Assembly: GCA_039969355.1 (NCBI GenBank)
Contig: JBDVOA010000017.1
Coordinates: 1-64,000, forward strand
Origin: JL08 sp039969355
Lineage (GTDB): Bacteria; Pseudomonadota; Alphaproteobacteria; Rhodobacterales; Rhodobacteraceae
Direction of reading: 5' to 3'
Length of the DNA stretch: 64,000 nt
Shown: piece by piece, positions 32,816 through 42,050 of the stretch
How positions within the stretch are numbered: the first letter of the stretch is position 1
How the letters are laid out: each line of letters opens with the position of its first letter
Translations under genes and position numbers: made by a program
The notes under the pieces: generated by a model
What the model saw: only the letters and a program-made list of their open reading frames with translations
Told to the model about the DNA's origin: nothing
Databases searched by the model: none

Positions 32816-34558
32816 TCAATCGTTTGTGTCAGGTCCATCCTGATTAAGATCGCGCACCGCAATTGCGGTGTCTTGCGCCTTGGACAGGGACCAGCGAATG
32901 CCTGTCGCATACTCGATTGCGCGACCAGATAGAACGATCTGTTTGCTTACCCTGGGCTTTAGGCGACCTTTTTCAAGGTAAACACTTGCATCCAAAGATA
33001 AATTAAATGTGCCATCATGACGAAATACCCAGATCTCGCCACTCTTCAACGCCATCGATATCGCCGCGCCGCCCAAATCCAGGGCCGCATCAACCTCGGG
33101 GTGCAAATGAAATCTGATGTCAAACCCAATTCCCTGAAGTTTCGAGTCCTCAACCTGCTCGTCAAACCGCCTCTTGGCCGCGGGCTCGAAGGCGACAAGC
33201 ATGTCTTCTCCAACCATACCACGCCCGTCAAACGTCATTTCAAGAACACGCGCATGCGTTAACCCATAACCGTGGACATAACCGTCGTGACCACTTTCAA
33301 ACCGCACACCATCCGGAGCGCTGGATATTTCAATCGGCACTTTGCGCGGGGCATCTACCAGTGTTTCGCCCTTTGTCCGGCGATCTGACGGTGCCAAGCG
33401 TGCGCTGGAACAACCGTCCAGACAAAGGGTTGAGTGAGATGGCGTCGCGCGACCCGCCCGACGCCACTCTGTGCCAAACGACCCTCCGGATCCACAATTT
33501 ACGATCAGTGGCCGCCGCCCCGACGTGAGTTCAAATGCAAGCGTTGAGGCATGTGCATTCAAAGACGCCCTGCCCGTCGGCGGGCGGCTGGCGTCAACAA
33601 TCACGCTGGTTCGCCCGGCAGACAACCGGGCAAATCCCATGGACAAACCATCCGGTAGCCGGGTCTTGGTTTGGCTGGCCGCCAATGCATGATCCAGCCA
33701 CCCCTCCAATCCACGCCCCCCACCGTGAAAGCGGGCTAATCCACCGTCCGAATGACGCAGGGTGCGAAGACTTAGGGCAATCCGCTCAATTGCATCAAGA
33801 TGAGCGCGCGGCGTTTCCCGACCCGCTTCGTCAAGAGATGCAGCCGCCCATGTCAGCAGCGTGAACACGCCCAGCAGTTCCTCCGGGTTCCGGGTGGGCA
33901 GGCCGCCCTGCTTGTCGATCTGAGTCGTGCATTCACGGGCAAGCGCACCAATGGCAGGCTCGGCGAGCGCTTCCATACCTTCAAGCGACATACCCGCATA
34001 GATCAAACCGCAAAGCGCTTCGAAACGGGGCAGGCCGGTCGCCGCACTTTGCCAGCGCCTGGAAAGGAACCATGTTTGCTGCGCGAGCGATTGAAAGAAC
34101 GCGTCGCTGGCCGCAGGCTCGCATCCTCTGAGAAGAAATATTGCGTGGTTAATCCAGCGAATCAACCGTCGCCCGGTCAAATCAGGTGTCCAACCCGGCC
34201 CTGAGCCATTACCGTACTGCTCGATCCAGTCCCAGAGCCAGATTTGAGCCCGGGCCCGCGCCGGGCTGTCCCCGACTGCAGCCAGATCGTCCATCCAGCC
34301 GAATCCATGCAATTCGGATTCGTAAGCTGGGTCCGGCGCCGGTTTTGTCCAGATGTCCCCTTCCGGAGCTTCGATGAGGTACCCCGCGAAAAGGCAATTC
34401 CCGGCAACCAACTGCCTACCACGCGCAAAACTTCCGATTGTCCGCGGCTCAGGTTGCGACACAAAGCCCTTTGCCGCCTTGGTTCGGGCGGCAAGACGCG
34501 CATAGATACGGTTCACAAAACGCGCACGACGCACGGGAAAACTATCTGGGTTGGACAT
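32816..34558 (-). CDS. Heparinase II/III family protein
   Basis: 580 residues. The N-terminal part is an alpha/alpha-toroid-like region (IRWINHAIFLL, QTWFLSRRWQSAATGLPRFEALCGLIYAG). The C-terminal beta domain typical of heparinase II/III follows (ELTSGRRPLIVNCGSGG, then ATPSHSTLCLDG). Despite the name, the substrate in alphaproteobacteria is unknown; it may act on an acidic cell-surface polysaccharide. No signal peptide is evident. Linkage to rsmB and purH recurs in this bacterial group, but the reason is not known. Confidence 0.88.
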   Translation of the reverse strand: MSNPDSFPVRRARFVNRIYARLAARTKAAKGFVSQPEPRTIGSFARGRQLVAGNCLFAGYLIEAPEGDIWTKPAPDPAYESELHGFGWMDDLAAVGDSPARARAQIWLWDWIEQYGNGSGPGWTPDLTGRRLIRWINHAIFLLRGCEPAASDAFFQSLAQQTWFLSRRWQSAATGLPRFEALCGLIYAGMSLEGMEALAEPAIGALARECTTQIDKQGGLPTRNPEELLGVFTLLTWAAASLDEAGRETPRAHLDAIERIALSLRTLRHSDGGLARFHGGGRGLEGWLDHALAASQTKTRLPDGLSMGFARLSAGRTSVIVDASRPPTGRASLNAHASTLAFELTSGRRPLIVNCGSGGSFGTEWRRAGRATPSHSTLCLDGCSSARLAPSDRRTKGETLVDAPRKVPIEISSAPDGVRFESGHDGYVHGYGLTHARVLEMTFDGRGMVGEDMLVAFEPAAKRRFDEQVEDSKLQGIGFDIRFHLHPEVDAALDLGGAAISMALKSGEIWVFRHDGTFNLSLDASVYLEKGRLKPRVSKQIVLSGRAIEYATGIRWSLSKAQDTAIAVRDLNQDGPDTND

Positions 34559-34659
34559 CTGCTTGCCTCATACGCTCTACCGGCGTTTCGCGTATGTTAA
34601 CCAGACAGCGGCATCGTGTCACCGAAGAACGAGAACTAATTTGTGCGAGTTATGGGCGA

Positions 34660-35952
34660 TCATCCGCCGATCTTGCGCAACACGGCAATGTAGAAACCAT
34701 CCATGCCACCCAATTCCGGCCAATAATCTGGTCGTAGCCTCAGCCCACCTTCAGGTGTAATCCAGTCAGGTGACACCCCAGATACACCCAATGCATCCCG
34801 GTCAACCTGCATGTCAGAATGGCGACTAAGAGCTTCTTCAATCTGGACTTCGCCCTCGTCTGGCAGCAGCGAACAAGTGCAAAACACCATCCGTCCGCCA
34901 ATTCTGAGTAAGGACCACATATGATCGAGCATTTGGGATTGCAGATCGATAAGCTCCCCAAATTCCGATCCGTCCTTGGCAAAAGGCAAATCGGGATGGC
35001 GCCGGATTGTACCTGTTGCAGAGCAGGGGGCATCCAGCAGAATAGCATCGTATGCCCCGTGGTGCTGCACGGCGTCGGAAACTTTGACCGTCGCCTTCAA
35101 TCCGGTGCGTTCTAGGTTTTCATGCAACCGCGCCAGCCGAGAATCCGAATTGTCCACTGCCGTCACCGTTGCACCGCTGGACGCAAGCTGCATCGTTTTT
35201 CCGCCCGGTGCCGCACACATATCAAGCACCGCTTCTCCCGGTAGCGGTGCCAAAATGCGCGCGGGTAGTGCCGCAGCGGCATCCTGTATCCACCAGTTTC
35301 CCCCCTTATACCCCTCAAGCGCGGTCACCTGCCCTGCCTCATGTAATCGCAGCGTTCCAGACGGCAGGACTGTTGCCCCCAACGACCCGGCCACTCGTCC
35401 TGCGTCTTTCATTGGCGTGATATCAAGAGGTGCGCCTTGAAAATGCGCGGCCTCCATACCGCCTACGGCAACACTTCCCCAAGCTTCGACTAATGGGCGG
35501 CGCAGCCATTTGGGCAAACGCGGCACACGCAATTTTTCCCAGTTCTGCGGTCCTTCCGCAGCTATCTTGCGCAACACTGCGTTGACGAGGCCTTTGAGTT
35601 GACCGTTTCGTTTGTCGGCCCCGATGATCTGCACCATCGCGTTGACGACGCCATGGGCAGCGCCACCCTGGCACAACTCAACTGTTCCGACCCGCAGCGC
35701 ATTTTGCACAGTCAATGACGGCTTTTTGCGTAGATGTCTTTGAAGCAACCGATCTGCGCGTTCCAGACCGCGGAGAGTATCCAGTGCCAGACGTTGGGCC
35801 CGCGCCCGATCTTCTGCAGGCAGACGATCAAGGGCACCTGCCCCAATCAATTCTGACATCAACCGCCCCTCGCCGAGTATTTGATCCAGCAGGTAGATCG
35901 CGCTGCGACGTGCGCCCACCCCGACATCACCGGTCGACTTTGAATTTGACAT
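34660..35952 (-). CDS. rsmB: RsmB/NOP-family rRNA (cytosine-5)-methyltransferase
   Basis: 430 residues. The N-terminal NusB-like domain (about 10-150) binds RNA. The SAM-binding domain has AAPGGKTMQLA, and the two catalytic cysteines are in DAPCSATGTIRRHP and CTCSLLPDEGE. It methylates a cytosine of 16S rRNA (C967 in E. coli). It starts head to head with the upstream region of the DUF1674 gene; the promoters must lie within about 80 bases. The downstream gene begins about 100 bases later on the same strand. Confidence 0.95.
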   Translation of the reverse strand: MSNSKSTGDVGVGARRSAIYLLDQILGEGRLMSELIGAGALDRLPAEDRARAQRLALDTLRGLERADRLLQRHLRKKPSLTVQNALRVGTVELCQGGAAHGVVNAMVQIIGADKRNGQLKGLVNAVLRKIAAEGPQNWEKLRVPRLPKWLRRPLVEAWGSVAVGGMEAAHFQGAPLDITPMKDAGRVAGSLGATVLPSGTLRLHEAGQVTALEGYKGGNWWIQDAAAALPARILAPLPGEAVLDMCAAPGGKTMQLASSGATVTAVDNSDSRLARLHENLERTGLKATVKVSDAVQHHGAYDAILLDAPCSATGTIRRHPDLPFAKDGSEFGELIDLQSQMLDHMWSLLRIGGRMVFCTCSLLPDEGEVQIEEALSRHSDMQVDRDALGVSGVSPDWITPEGGLRLRPDYWPELGGMDGFYIAVLRKIGG

Positions 35953-36031
35953 GATCTTGCGCCTTATGAAGAGACTTGCCCACGCGGGACGGACGCATAT
36001 ATCAAGGAGCCGAGAGCAAAGGAACCCCGCG

Positions 36032-36220
36032 ATGTCTGAAAAGCCTGATCATACGCCTACGGACTTGCCGCCCGCCGCCCAGCGCGCGCTGGCGGAGGCA
36101 GAGGCGCGACGCGCCGCCGAAATTGCGGTGGTGCTGCCCAGGGAATTGGGCGGGCGAGATGGGCCAGAGCCGGTTCGCTACGGTGACTGGGAAAAGAAGG
36201 GGATCGCCGTCGATTTCTGA
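36032..36220 (+). CDS. DUF1674 protein (succinate dehydrogenase assembly factor 4 family)
   Basis: A 62-residue protein whose end, GGRDGPEPVRYGDWEKKGIAVDF, is the conserved DUF1674 core. Its mitochondrial relative Sdh8/SDHAF4 protects the flavinated succinate dehydrogenase subunit from making radicals before assembly; the bacterial role is presumed similar. The first part is Ala/Glu/Arg-rich and helical. The ATG at 36032 has AAAGGAA before it; 27 open upstream codons are not needed. It ends 10 bases from the convergent DUF1272 gene. Confidence 0.9.
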   Translation: MSEKPDHTPTDLPPAAQRALAEAEARRAAEIAVVLPRELGGRDGPEPVRYGDWEKKGIAVDF

Positions 36221-36230
36221 TTGGCTGTAG

Positions 36231-36545
36231 TCAACGCGCTGCGGGCGGCACGCTGCGCAGCTTATGGCCTAATTCATCAATCTGTTCACGGGTCCATTTC
36301 GAATGTTTGCGTACCGAGCCCGCAGGGTGATTTTCCAATCCAAGCTTTAACTGATGCCGATATGCATGTTTTGGGCGGATGGGGCGGGGTGCAAATCCTC
36401 CGCCGCAGGTGGGGCATACATTGTGGAGCGCACTTTCCACACAGGCTGCGCAATACGTGCATTCATAACTACAAACGCGGGCATCCTGCGACTCTGGTGG
36501 AAGGTCGCAGTCACACAACTCGCAGTTTGGCCGCAGTTCCAGCAT
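36231..36545 (-). CDS. DUF1272 zinc-ribbon-like protein
   Basis: 104 residues, starting MLELRPNCELCDCDLPPES. It has a dense set of cysteines (CELCDC, CSYECTYCAACVE, CPTCGGGF) expected to bind two zinc ions, followed by a basic tail. It is the DUF1272 family, of unknown function. AAAGGAAG precedes the ATG at 36545. It lies 25 bases after dapB on the same strand. Confidence 0.9.
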   Translation of the reverse strand: MLELRPNCELCDCDLPPESQDARVCSYECTYCAACVESALHNVCPTCGGGFAPRPIRPKHAYRHQLKLGLENHPAGSVRKHSKWTREQIDELGHKLRSVPPAAR

Positions 36546-36570
36546 GGTTGACTTCCTTTCTTGCGCGTTC

Positions 36571-37380
36571 CTACAACCCCAAAACGTCAAGCATATCGTA
36601 CTGTCCGGGCTTTTTGCCCTGCCCCCACAAGGCTGCCTTCAGCGCACCGCGCGCAAAGACAGAGCGATCACTTGCAACGTGCCGCAAGGTTATCCGCTCA
36701 CCCGCAGCGGCGAACAGTACGTCATGTTCACCAATGATGTCTCCACCGCGAATAGCAGTGAAGCCTATGTCGCCCTTCTTACGTGCACCAGTTATACCAT
36801 CGCGACCCCGGTCCGATACTTCGGAAAGGGACACGCCCCTACCATCCGCTGCGGCCTGACCAAGCATCAGCGCCGTGCCTGACGGGGCATCGACCTTGTG
36901 GCGATGATGCGCTTCAATGATCTCGATGTCATAGTCGTCGTCCAATGCTGCCGCGATTTTCTGTGTCAGTTGGGTCAACAGATTGACTCCGAGACTCATA
37001 TTTCCCGCGCGCACGATCACAGCATGGCGCGACGCAGGTTCCAATTTGGCGATCTGTTCATAACTCATGCCAGTCGTTCCTATGACATGTACCGCCCGCG
37101 CCTGCGCCGCAAGCGCTGCAAACGCGAGCGTTGCTTCTGGCGCCGTAAAGTCGACGACGGCCTGCGCCTTTGCAAACGCCTCAAGCGGATCATCAAGCAC
37201 CGTCACACCAAGATCAGCACCACCCATTGCCGCACCGACGTCCCGGCCGATCCAATCGTGCCCTTCGCGCTCAACTGCGCCGACTAGCCGCGCCTTATCG
37301 CTTGCGTCGATCGTTTCGACCAACATCCTGCCCATGCGACCCGAAGCGCCCGTAACGACAATTCCCGGCAGTTCACTCAT
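36571..37380 (-). CDS. dapB: 4-hydroxy-tetrahydrodipicolinate reductase
   Basis: DapB reduces the DapA product in the diaminopimelate/lysine pathway. The 269-residue protein has the nucleotide-binding VTGASGRMGRML, DFTAPEATLAF, GTTGMS and the catalytic/substrate region EAHHRHKVDAPSGTAL. The ATG at 37380 with GGAAGGAA is chosen; 22 upstream codons are open without a domain. It is divergent from rbfA with 76 bases between the two starts. Confidence 0.97.
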   Translation of the reverse strand: MSELPGIVVTGASGRMGRMLVETIDASDKARLVGAVEREGHDWIGRDVGAAMGGADLGVTVLDDPLEAFAKAQAVVDFTAPEATLAFAALAAQARAVHVIGTTGMSYEQIAKLEPASRHAVIVRAGNMSLGVNLLTQLTQKIAAALDDDYDIEIIEAHHRHKVDAPSGTALMLGQAAADGRGVSLSEVSDRGRDGITGARKKGDIGFTAIRGGDIIGEHDVLFAAAGERITLRHVASDRSVFARGALKAALWGQGKKPGQYDMLDVLGL

Positions 37381-37456
37381 GTCAAATTCCTTCCACAGCG
37401 TTGCGACGTATTTAGCGAAGCCCGGGGCGCTTGGCAAAGCCCACACAAGCGCTTAG

Positions 37457-37876
37457 ATGAGCAGTATGGCAAAGAACAAGTTTCATGATGGTCCAGGCCC
37501 CTCGCAGCGACAATTGCGTGTAGGAGAGCTAATCCGCCGGACTCTGTCCGAAGTGCTGGCGCGTGGCGACATTCACGACCCTGACCTAAATCGCATGTCG
37601 ATCACAGTCGGCGAGGTACGCACATCCCCTGATCTGCGCATTGCAACGGCCTATGTCCTTCCATTGGGTGGCAAAGGGCAAGATGAGGTTCTCAAATTAC
37701 TTGGACGCAACAAGGGCGAACTACGCCGGGTCATCTCCAAAAAACTGGCGTTGAAATTTGCGCCAGATTTGCGATTTCAACTGGACCAGACTTTTGACCA
37801 GATGGACGATACCCGGCGCATGCTGGAACTGGATGCCGTGCGCCGGGATACGCGGGCGTTGGACGGCGGCGAATGA
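37457..37876 (+). CDS. rbfA: Ribosome-binding factor A
   Basis: A single KH-type RNA-binding domain protein needed for late 16S/30S maturation. 139 residues. The typical order is seen: RVGELIRRTLSEVLARGDI, MSITVGEVRTSPDLRIATAYVLPLG and LRRVISKKLALKFAPDLRFQLD. Two ATG codons, 37457 and 37466, could serve. The stop overlaps the next gene start by four bases. truB follows, as in many bacteria where rbfA and truB are paired; here a third gene is inserted. Confidence 0.96.
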   Translation: MSSMAKNKFHDGPGPSQRQLRVGELIRRTLSEVLARGDIHDPDLNRMSITVGEVRTSPDLRIATAYVLPLGGKGQDEVLKLLGRNKGELRRVISKKLALKFAPDLRFQLDQTFDQMDDTRRMLELDAVRRDTRALDGGE

Positions 37877-38613
37877 TCCGCGCATTGGTAACCGCCGTTT
37901 TGGGGTTTTGTGGCGTCCCCGTTTGGGCAAATTCTTGTGACAATTTTACCTATGATCGCGTTCCTTACACAATTTGTGAAGTAGACCTTGATGAGACCTC
38001 ACTGCGATTATTCCTGAACAACGAAGCCGGCGCGCCGTTTGGCCATTTCGCTGCCATCAACCGCTCTCTTGAAAAGGACGGTAAGCAGTTGGGGTTCGCC
38101 ATGAACGCCGGCATGTACCACGATGATCGGGCGCCCGTTGGTCACTATGTCGAAGACGGCACTGAGAAGATGCGGGTCATTACCAGCGACGGGCCTGGGA
38201 ACTTCGGACTGTTGCCAAATGGTGTTTTTTGCATTCGTGAAGAGCGCGCCGACGTGATCGAGACTTTACGATTTGTCGAAGAGGTACCCGATTGTGTCTT
38301 TGCAACCCAATCCGGCCCGATGCTGGTAATCGACGGAGATCTTCACCCCCGGTTTTTGCCTGACAGCACGTCGCGCTACATACGTAACGGTGTGGGCACC
38401 AGCACGGATGGAAAGCGGGCAATCTTTGCCATCTCCGGCATTCCGGTAACATTTCATCAGTTCGGGCGGCTCTTTCAGGATGGCATTGGCGTGCCCAACG
38501 CCCTATATTTTGACGGAAAAGTCTCTCGTCTTTACGCGCCGGAACTGAATCGCAGCGATGCTGGCTTTCGTCTGGGGCCTATTGTTGGCACCGTCGAACC
38601 ACTTGCTAATTAA
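37873..38613 (+). CDS. Phosphodiester glycosidase (NAGPA-like) family protein, exported
   Basis: 246 residues with a short signal peptide (1-19, PVWA). The domain shows AMNAGMYHDDRAPVGHYVEDG, LPNGVFCIRE, TQSGPMLVIDG, RNGVGTSTDG and DGIGVPNALYFDG, the conserved blocks of the family that includes the enzyme uncovering mannose-6-phosphate tags. Bacterial members act outside the cytoplasm on phosphodiester-linked sugars or related envelope material, mostly unproven. It is coupled to rbfA by ATGA and precedes truB by 92 bases. Confidence 0.9.
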   Translation: MIRALVTAVLGFCGVPVWANSCDNFTYDRVPYTICEVDLDETSLRLFLNNEAGAPFGHFAAINRSLEKDGKQLGFAMNAGMYHDDRAPVGHYVEDGTEKMRVITSDGPGNFGLLPNGVFCIREERADVIETLRFVEEVPDCVFATQSGPMLVIDGDLHPRFLPDSTSRYIRNGVGTSTDGKRAIFAISGIPVTFHQFGRLFQDGIGVPNALYFDGKVSRLYAPELNRSDAGFRLGPIVGTVEPLAN

Positions 38614-38705
38614 TATTATTTAGTGCGGATAAGTTGGCGCAGCGATTGACGGCTGGCAGCAGAGCCGTGTAAGGCCGCGCCTTCTAGATTAAACAAAGGC
38701 AAGAC

Positions 38706-39611
38706 ATGGGACGCAAACGCAAGGGGCGCGATATTTCGGGGTGGCTGGTGGTCGACAAACCCGCTGGTCTGACCTCTACGGCTGTGGTGAACAAAGTGCG
38801 ATGGGCCTTTGATGCCAGGAAGGCCGGCCATGCCGGAACCCTGGACCCCGAGGCGACAGGCGTTTTGGCTGTCGCATTAGGTGAAGCAACAAAGACTATC
38901 CCCTACATCACTGACGCGCTGAAAGCTTACAGGTTCACTGTCCGGTTGGGCCAATCCACCAATACCGATGATCGCGAAGGCGAAGTAATCGCCCAGAGCG
39001 ACCTGCGCCCGAATGACGCGACAATCAAAAAGGCTCTGTCTGGTTTCATCGGAGAGATAGAACAGGTGCCGCCCCAATTTTCGGCGGTCAAGATCGACGG
39101 GCAGCGCGCATACAAACGCGCACGTGACGGAGAGCAAATGGAGATCGCAGCCCGACCATTGTGGGTCGAGGAATTGCTGCTGAGTGACAGACCCGATGAT
39201 GATCATGTTGTCATGGAATTGACTTGTGGTAAAGGCGGCTACGTCAGATCCATTGCGCGCGATCTTGGGCACAAATTGGGTTGCTTCGGGCATGTAACAG
39301 CCTTGAGGCGCGTCTGGTCAGGCCCGTTTGATGTCGAAGAGGGCATAACGCTTGAGCAATTGGACACGCTGGCCCGCACACCTGAGTTGGACGCGCAGCT
39401 TCGCCCCCTGGAAGTAGGTTTGACTGACTTGCCGGAACTTCGGTGCACACCGGAAGGCGCGGCGCGGCTGCGCAATGGTAATCCTGGTATGGTTCTGGCG
39501 ACAACCGCGGATTACGGCGATGAATGCTGGGCCTCGCTTGAAGGTCAGGCCGTGGCTGTAGGTATTTACAAATCAGGCGAGGTTCACCCCAGCCGGGTTT
39601 TTAACCAATAG
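38706..39611 (+). CDS. truB: tRNA pseudouridine(55) synthase
   Basis: TruB makes pseudouridine 55 in the T loop of tRNAs. 301 residues. GWLVVDKPAGLTST comes near the start, and the catalytic aspartate is in AGHAGTLDPEATGVL. PPQFSAVKIDGQRAYKRARDG and VRSIARDLGHKLGCFGHVTALRR follow, then a small C-terminal domain. It begins at ATG 38706; the preceding 92 bases contain a hairpin ACGGCT / AGCCGT. Confidence 0.97.
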   Translation: MGRKRKGRDISGWLVVDKPAGLTSTAVVNKVRWAFDARKAGHAGTLDPEATGVLAVALGEATKTIPYITDALKAYRFTVRLGQSTNTDDREGEVIAQSDLRPNDATIKKALSGFIGEIEQVPPQFSAVKIDGQRAYKRARDGEQMEIAARPLWVEELLLSDRPDDDHVVMELTCGKGGYVRSIARDLGHKLGCFGHVTALRRVWSGPFDVEEGITLEQLDTLARTPELDAQLRPLEVGLTDLPELRCTPEGAARLRNGNPGMVLATTADYGDECWASLEGQAVAVGIYKSGEVHPSRVFNQ

Positions 39612-39654
39612 CGAGGCGGTTGCGTCGCCCTGCAGGCTACGCCAAAACGATGCA

Positions 39655-40176
39655 ATGATAACCCGAACGCACACCAAGGGCGATGCGCCATCAACCGCAG
39701 TCTACTCAGATTGTGAATGCTATCGTTACAGCCTGACTCGTGTATGGGACGCGAACGGCAAGCGCGTGATGTTTGTCATGCTGAATCCATCAACGGCGAC
39801 CGAAGTGCAAAATGATCCGACCGTTGAGCGTTGCGAGCGGCGCGCGCGTACACTGGGATTCGGAGCTTTTCGCGTGACCAACATATTTGCGTGGCGCGAC
39901 ACTGATCCACGCAAGATGCGCGCTGCAATTGATCCGGTCGGACCAGAAAACGACGCTGCCATTTCAGACGGGTGTAATTGGGCGGATCAAGTGGTCGCCG
40001 CGTGGGGGACGCACGGCCAACATTTGGATAGAGGTGCGGTAGTAAAGGGTCTTTTATCGGCGATCAGCGGGCCTGTATACAATTTGGGTCTGAGCAAGGC
40101 CGGGCACCCAAAGCACCCGCTTTATATCGCGTACTCCCAGCAGCCGCAGCTTTGGGACATTTCCGGCGACTTTTGA
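39655..40176 (+). CDS. DUF1643 protein
   Basis: 173 residues with the family core MLNPSTATEVQNDPTVERC, then RARTLGFGAFRVTNIFAWRDTDP and GLSKAGHPKHPLYI. DUF1643 proteins are soluble, of unknown function, and common in both bacteria and phages. It starts 43 bases after truB on the same strand. The ATG choice has little ribosome site. Confidence 0.9.
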   Translation: MITRTHTKGDAPSTAVYSDCECYRYSLTRVWDANGKRVMFVMLNPSTATEVQNDPTVERCERRARTLGFGAFRVTNIFAWRDTDPRKMRAAIDPVGPENDAAISDGCNWADQVVAAWGTHGQHLDRGAVVKGLLSAISGPVYNLGLSKAGHPKHPLYIAYSQQPQLWDISGDF

Positions 40177-40320
40177 GGGTTGAAACCTTGAGTTTTGCAT
40201 TCGCCGGTTCTTTCCGGGTATTAAGATACCATTAACCACTTGATATTTATAGATTTGACCTGACAAGCGCGAGAATGGCTATCTCTAATCGAATGAGTCT
40301 TTGTTGTACGGAGTTGCGCC

Positions 40321-40815
40321 ATGTTGTTGTTGGCAGGCCTTTTGGGACTTGCGGCGGTCGGATCGATCATTGTGTTCATGCTTGTAACTGAAAAATCGGC
40401 TGTCTCGGAGTCATCTCCCACGGCGGGTGAGCCGGATCGAGCATTGGATACTGACCAAAAGACCGCCGCCGTTCAACGTGTCGATGATGTAGATATCATT
40501 GGAGACATGCCCGATATCACCATGACTGAAGATTCTCATCCCAATGGACAGGGCACAACGGTCATGGATCTCGACACCGATGAGGATAGCCTTGTTCTGG
40601 TTTGGGATGACGAAGCGGATCAGCACCCGGAAATTGAGGTTGTTGAGGACGAACAGAACCCCGAGATGGCGCGTGTTTTGCTGAACGGCCGGGTTCTTGC
40701 TGACGTAAAGTGGGGCCGTTGCTTCACTGCGTCAGACATTATTCTTGTACCGCAGAGCACGGCCTTGGCAGCCAGCGCGAACCCGACGATTGCCGCTCTC
40801 TTAAGCCCCGTGTGA
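40321..40815 (+). CDS. Membrane-anchored acidic protein of unknown function
   Basis: 164 residues. One N-terminal hydrophobic helix (2-22) is followed by a long acidic region rich in Asp, Glu, Ser and Thr (about 28-110). A short beta-like C-terminal part (ARVLLNGRVLADVKW then FTASDIILVPQ) resembles the segment found near the end of many Roseobacter calcium-binding RTX-type proteins. It is probably held in the membrane with the acidic part outside. It lies beside the Hint-domain gene, convergent to it, with 80 bases between stops. No domain name can be given with certainty. Confidence 0.7.
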   Translation: MLLLAGLLGLAAVGSIIVFMLVTEKSAVSESSPTAGEPDRALDTDQKTAAVQRVDDVDIIGDMPDITMTEDSHPNGQGTTVMDLDTDEDSLVLVWDDEADQHPEIEVVEDEQNPEMARVLLNGRVLADVKWGRCFTASDIILVPQSTALAASANPTIAALLSPV

Positions 40816-40895
40816 GACAGTGAACTCTCCACCAATGCATCAATGCATGAATCCTGAGGACAAACCCCACTACATAAACTTCTTGGTCTTGCGCG

Positions 40896-42050
40896 TCAGA
40901 TATTGCCCACTTGCTGGGGCTTGTGAGTATGGGGTTTATTGTTCTTAAGATGCCGGGCGATCAGTTTCTTTTGCAACCGTCCCGGGGGGATGTAGCACGC
41001 GGGCTGAGGCGCATAGTCAAGCTCGGCAATCTGCGGAAAGATCGTCATGATCTCTTCCCGTGCTTTTGAACTGATGGATTTAAGTGCTTCAGGGCCCGTG
41101 TACAGGCTTTCAGTCGGCGAACCTTCGGCGAATACGATCTCGTGTTTGTCAAAAAGAAGGTGAAAATATTCCACATCGCGCACGGACTTATCGACAAAAA
41201 TACCAGGAAGATCGGTAAGTTTTTTTGCAGGCACCAGAACTTCGGTCGTTCCAAACATACGATTGGCGATGACAGACCGGACTAGCATCCGGTGTTGTTG
41301 GGACACTATCAGATCGCGTTCTGGCAGCCCCTCGCCAAGGGCGCCTGCGGTAATCTGTACAGGTTGAAGATTTGGGTTTTCCAAAAGCTCCCGCCTCAAA
41401 AAACGACGGCTGCCAATCCAACGAATTTTCGGCATGCGACCTTGTATAGTGCGAACTCTATCACCGACCTTCAGTTGTTCTATCCTTTTGGTCCCGCTGG
41501 ATGTTTCCAGAAGCGTACCGCGATTGAAACACGGAAAACCTGTGCCGCTCTCGAATTGAGTGTAGTTGACAACGATGCCCGAAGGCAGCGTAAATGACCC
41601 ATTTGATAGGATGTAACTTCCACCCGATATCACAGTCGTCGTACCGCTGGTTGCATCGTTTATTATTGTACCAACCGGGAGGTTTAATGCGTCGGTTCCC
41701 GAACCACCCCGAATATCGCCGGATAACGTGGTGCTAACGAAATCCAAAGCATCGTTTCCACCGCCGAGACGCAGATTGCCAATGTCAGAGCCCTCGATAC
41801 TGACGTTGTCCCCACCTGCACCAGCCTGAACGACTCCGGAAACCGTACTTCCCGTAATGGTGATATCATCGGAACCACCATTGCCGCGCACATCATTGGC
41901 AATCGTGCTGTTTGTCACTGTTATCGTATCGTTGCCGCCCCGCGCACGAATGTTGTCAATAGGCGTACCCTGCGGCGTGCCATTCAGCGTACCGTCATCA
42001 TCGGTGACATCAATGTTGTCAGCGCTATTTGAACCCGTGATATTAGGCAC
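40896..42050 (-). CDS. Hint-domain (Hedgehog/intein type) protein with N-terminal Asn/Gly repeats
   Basis: 384 residues. Residues about 8-125 are repeats rich in N, D, G, T and I (GNGGSDDITITGS, GGNDALDFVS), like RTX or beta-helical repeats. From Cys174 (CFNRGTLLET) a Hint domain runs to about 320: VGDRVRTIQG, RDLIVSQQHRMLV, VEYFHLLFDKHEIVFAEGSPTES. This is the Hint_2 type common in alphaproteobacteria. Cys174 is the nucleophile position for self-processing, but no C-terminal extein-like part is obvious. The start codon is GTG with GAGG before it. No signal peptide is seen; such repeats are often exported by type I systems. Confidence 0.88.
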   Translation of the reverse strand: MPNITGSNSADNIDVTDDDGTLNGTPQGTPIDNIRARGGNDTITVTNSTIANDVRGNGGSDDITITGSTVSGVVQAGAGGDNVSIEGSDIGNLRLGGGNDALDFVSTTLSGDIRGGSGTDALNLPVGTIINDATSGTTTVISGGSYILSNGSFTLPSGIVVNYTQFESGTGFPCFNRGTLLETSSGTKRIEQLKVGDRVRTIQGRMPKIRWIGSRRFLRRELLENPNLQPVQITAGALGEGLPERDLIVSQQHRMLVRSVIANRMFGTTEVLVPAKKLTDLPGIFVDKSVRDVEYFHLLFDKHEIVFAEGSPTESLYTGPEALKSISSKAREEIMTIFPQIAELDYAPQPACYIPPGRLQKKLIARHLKNNKPHTHKPQQVGNI

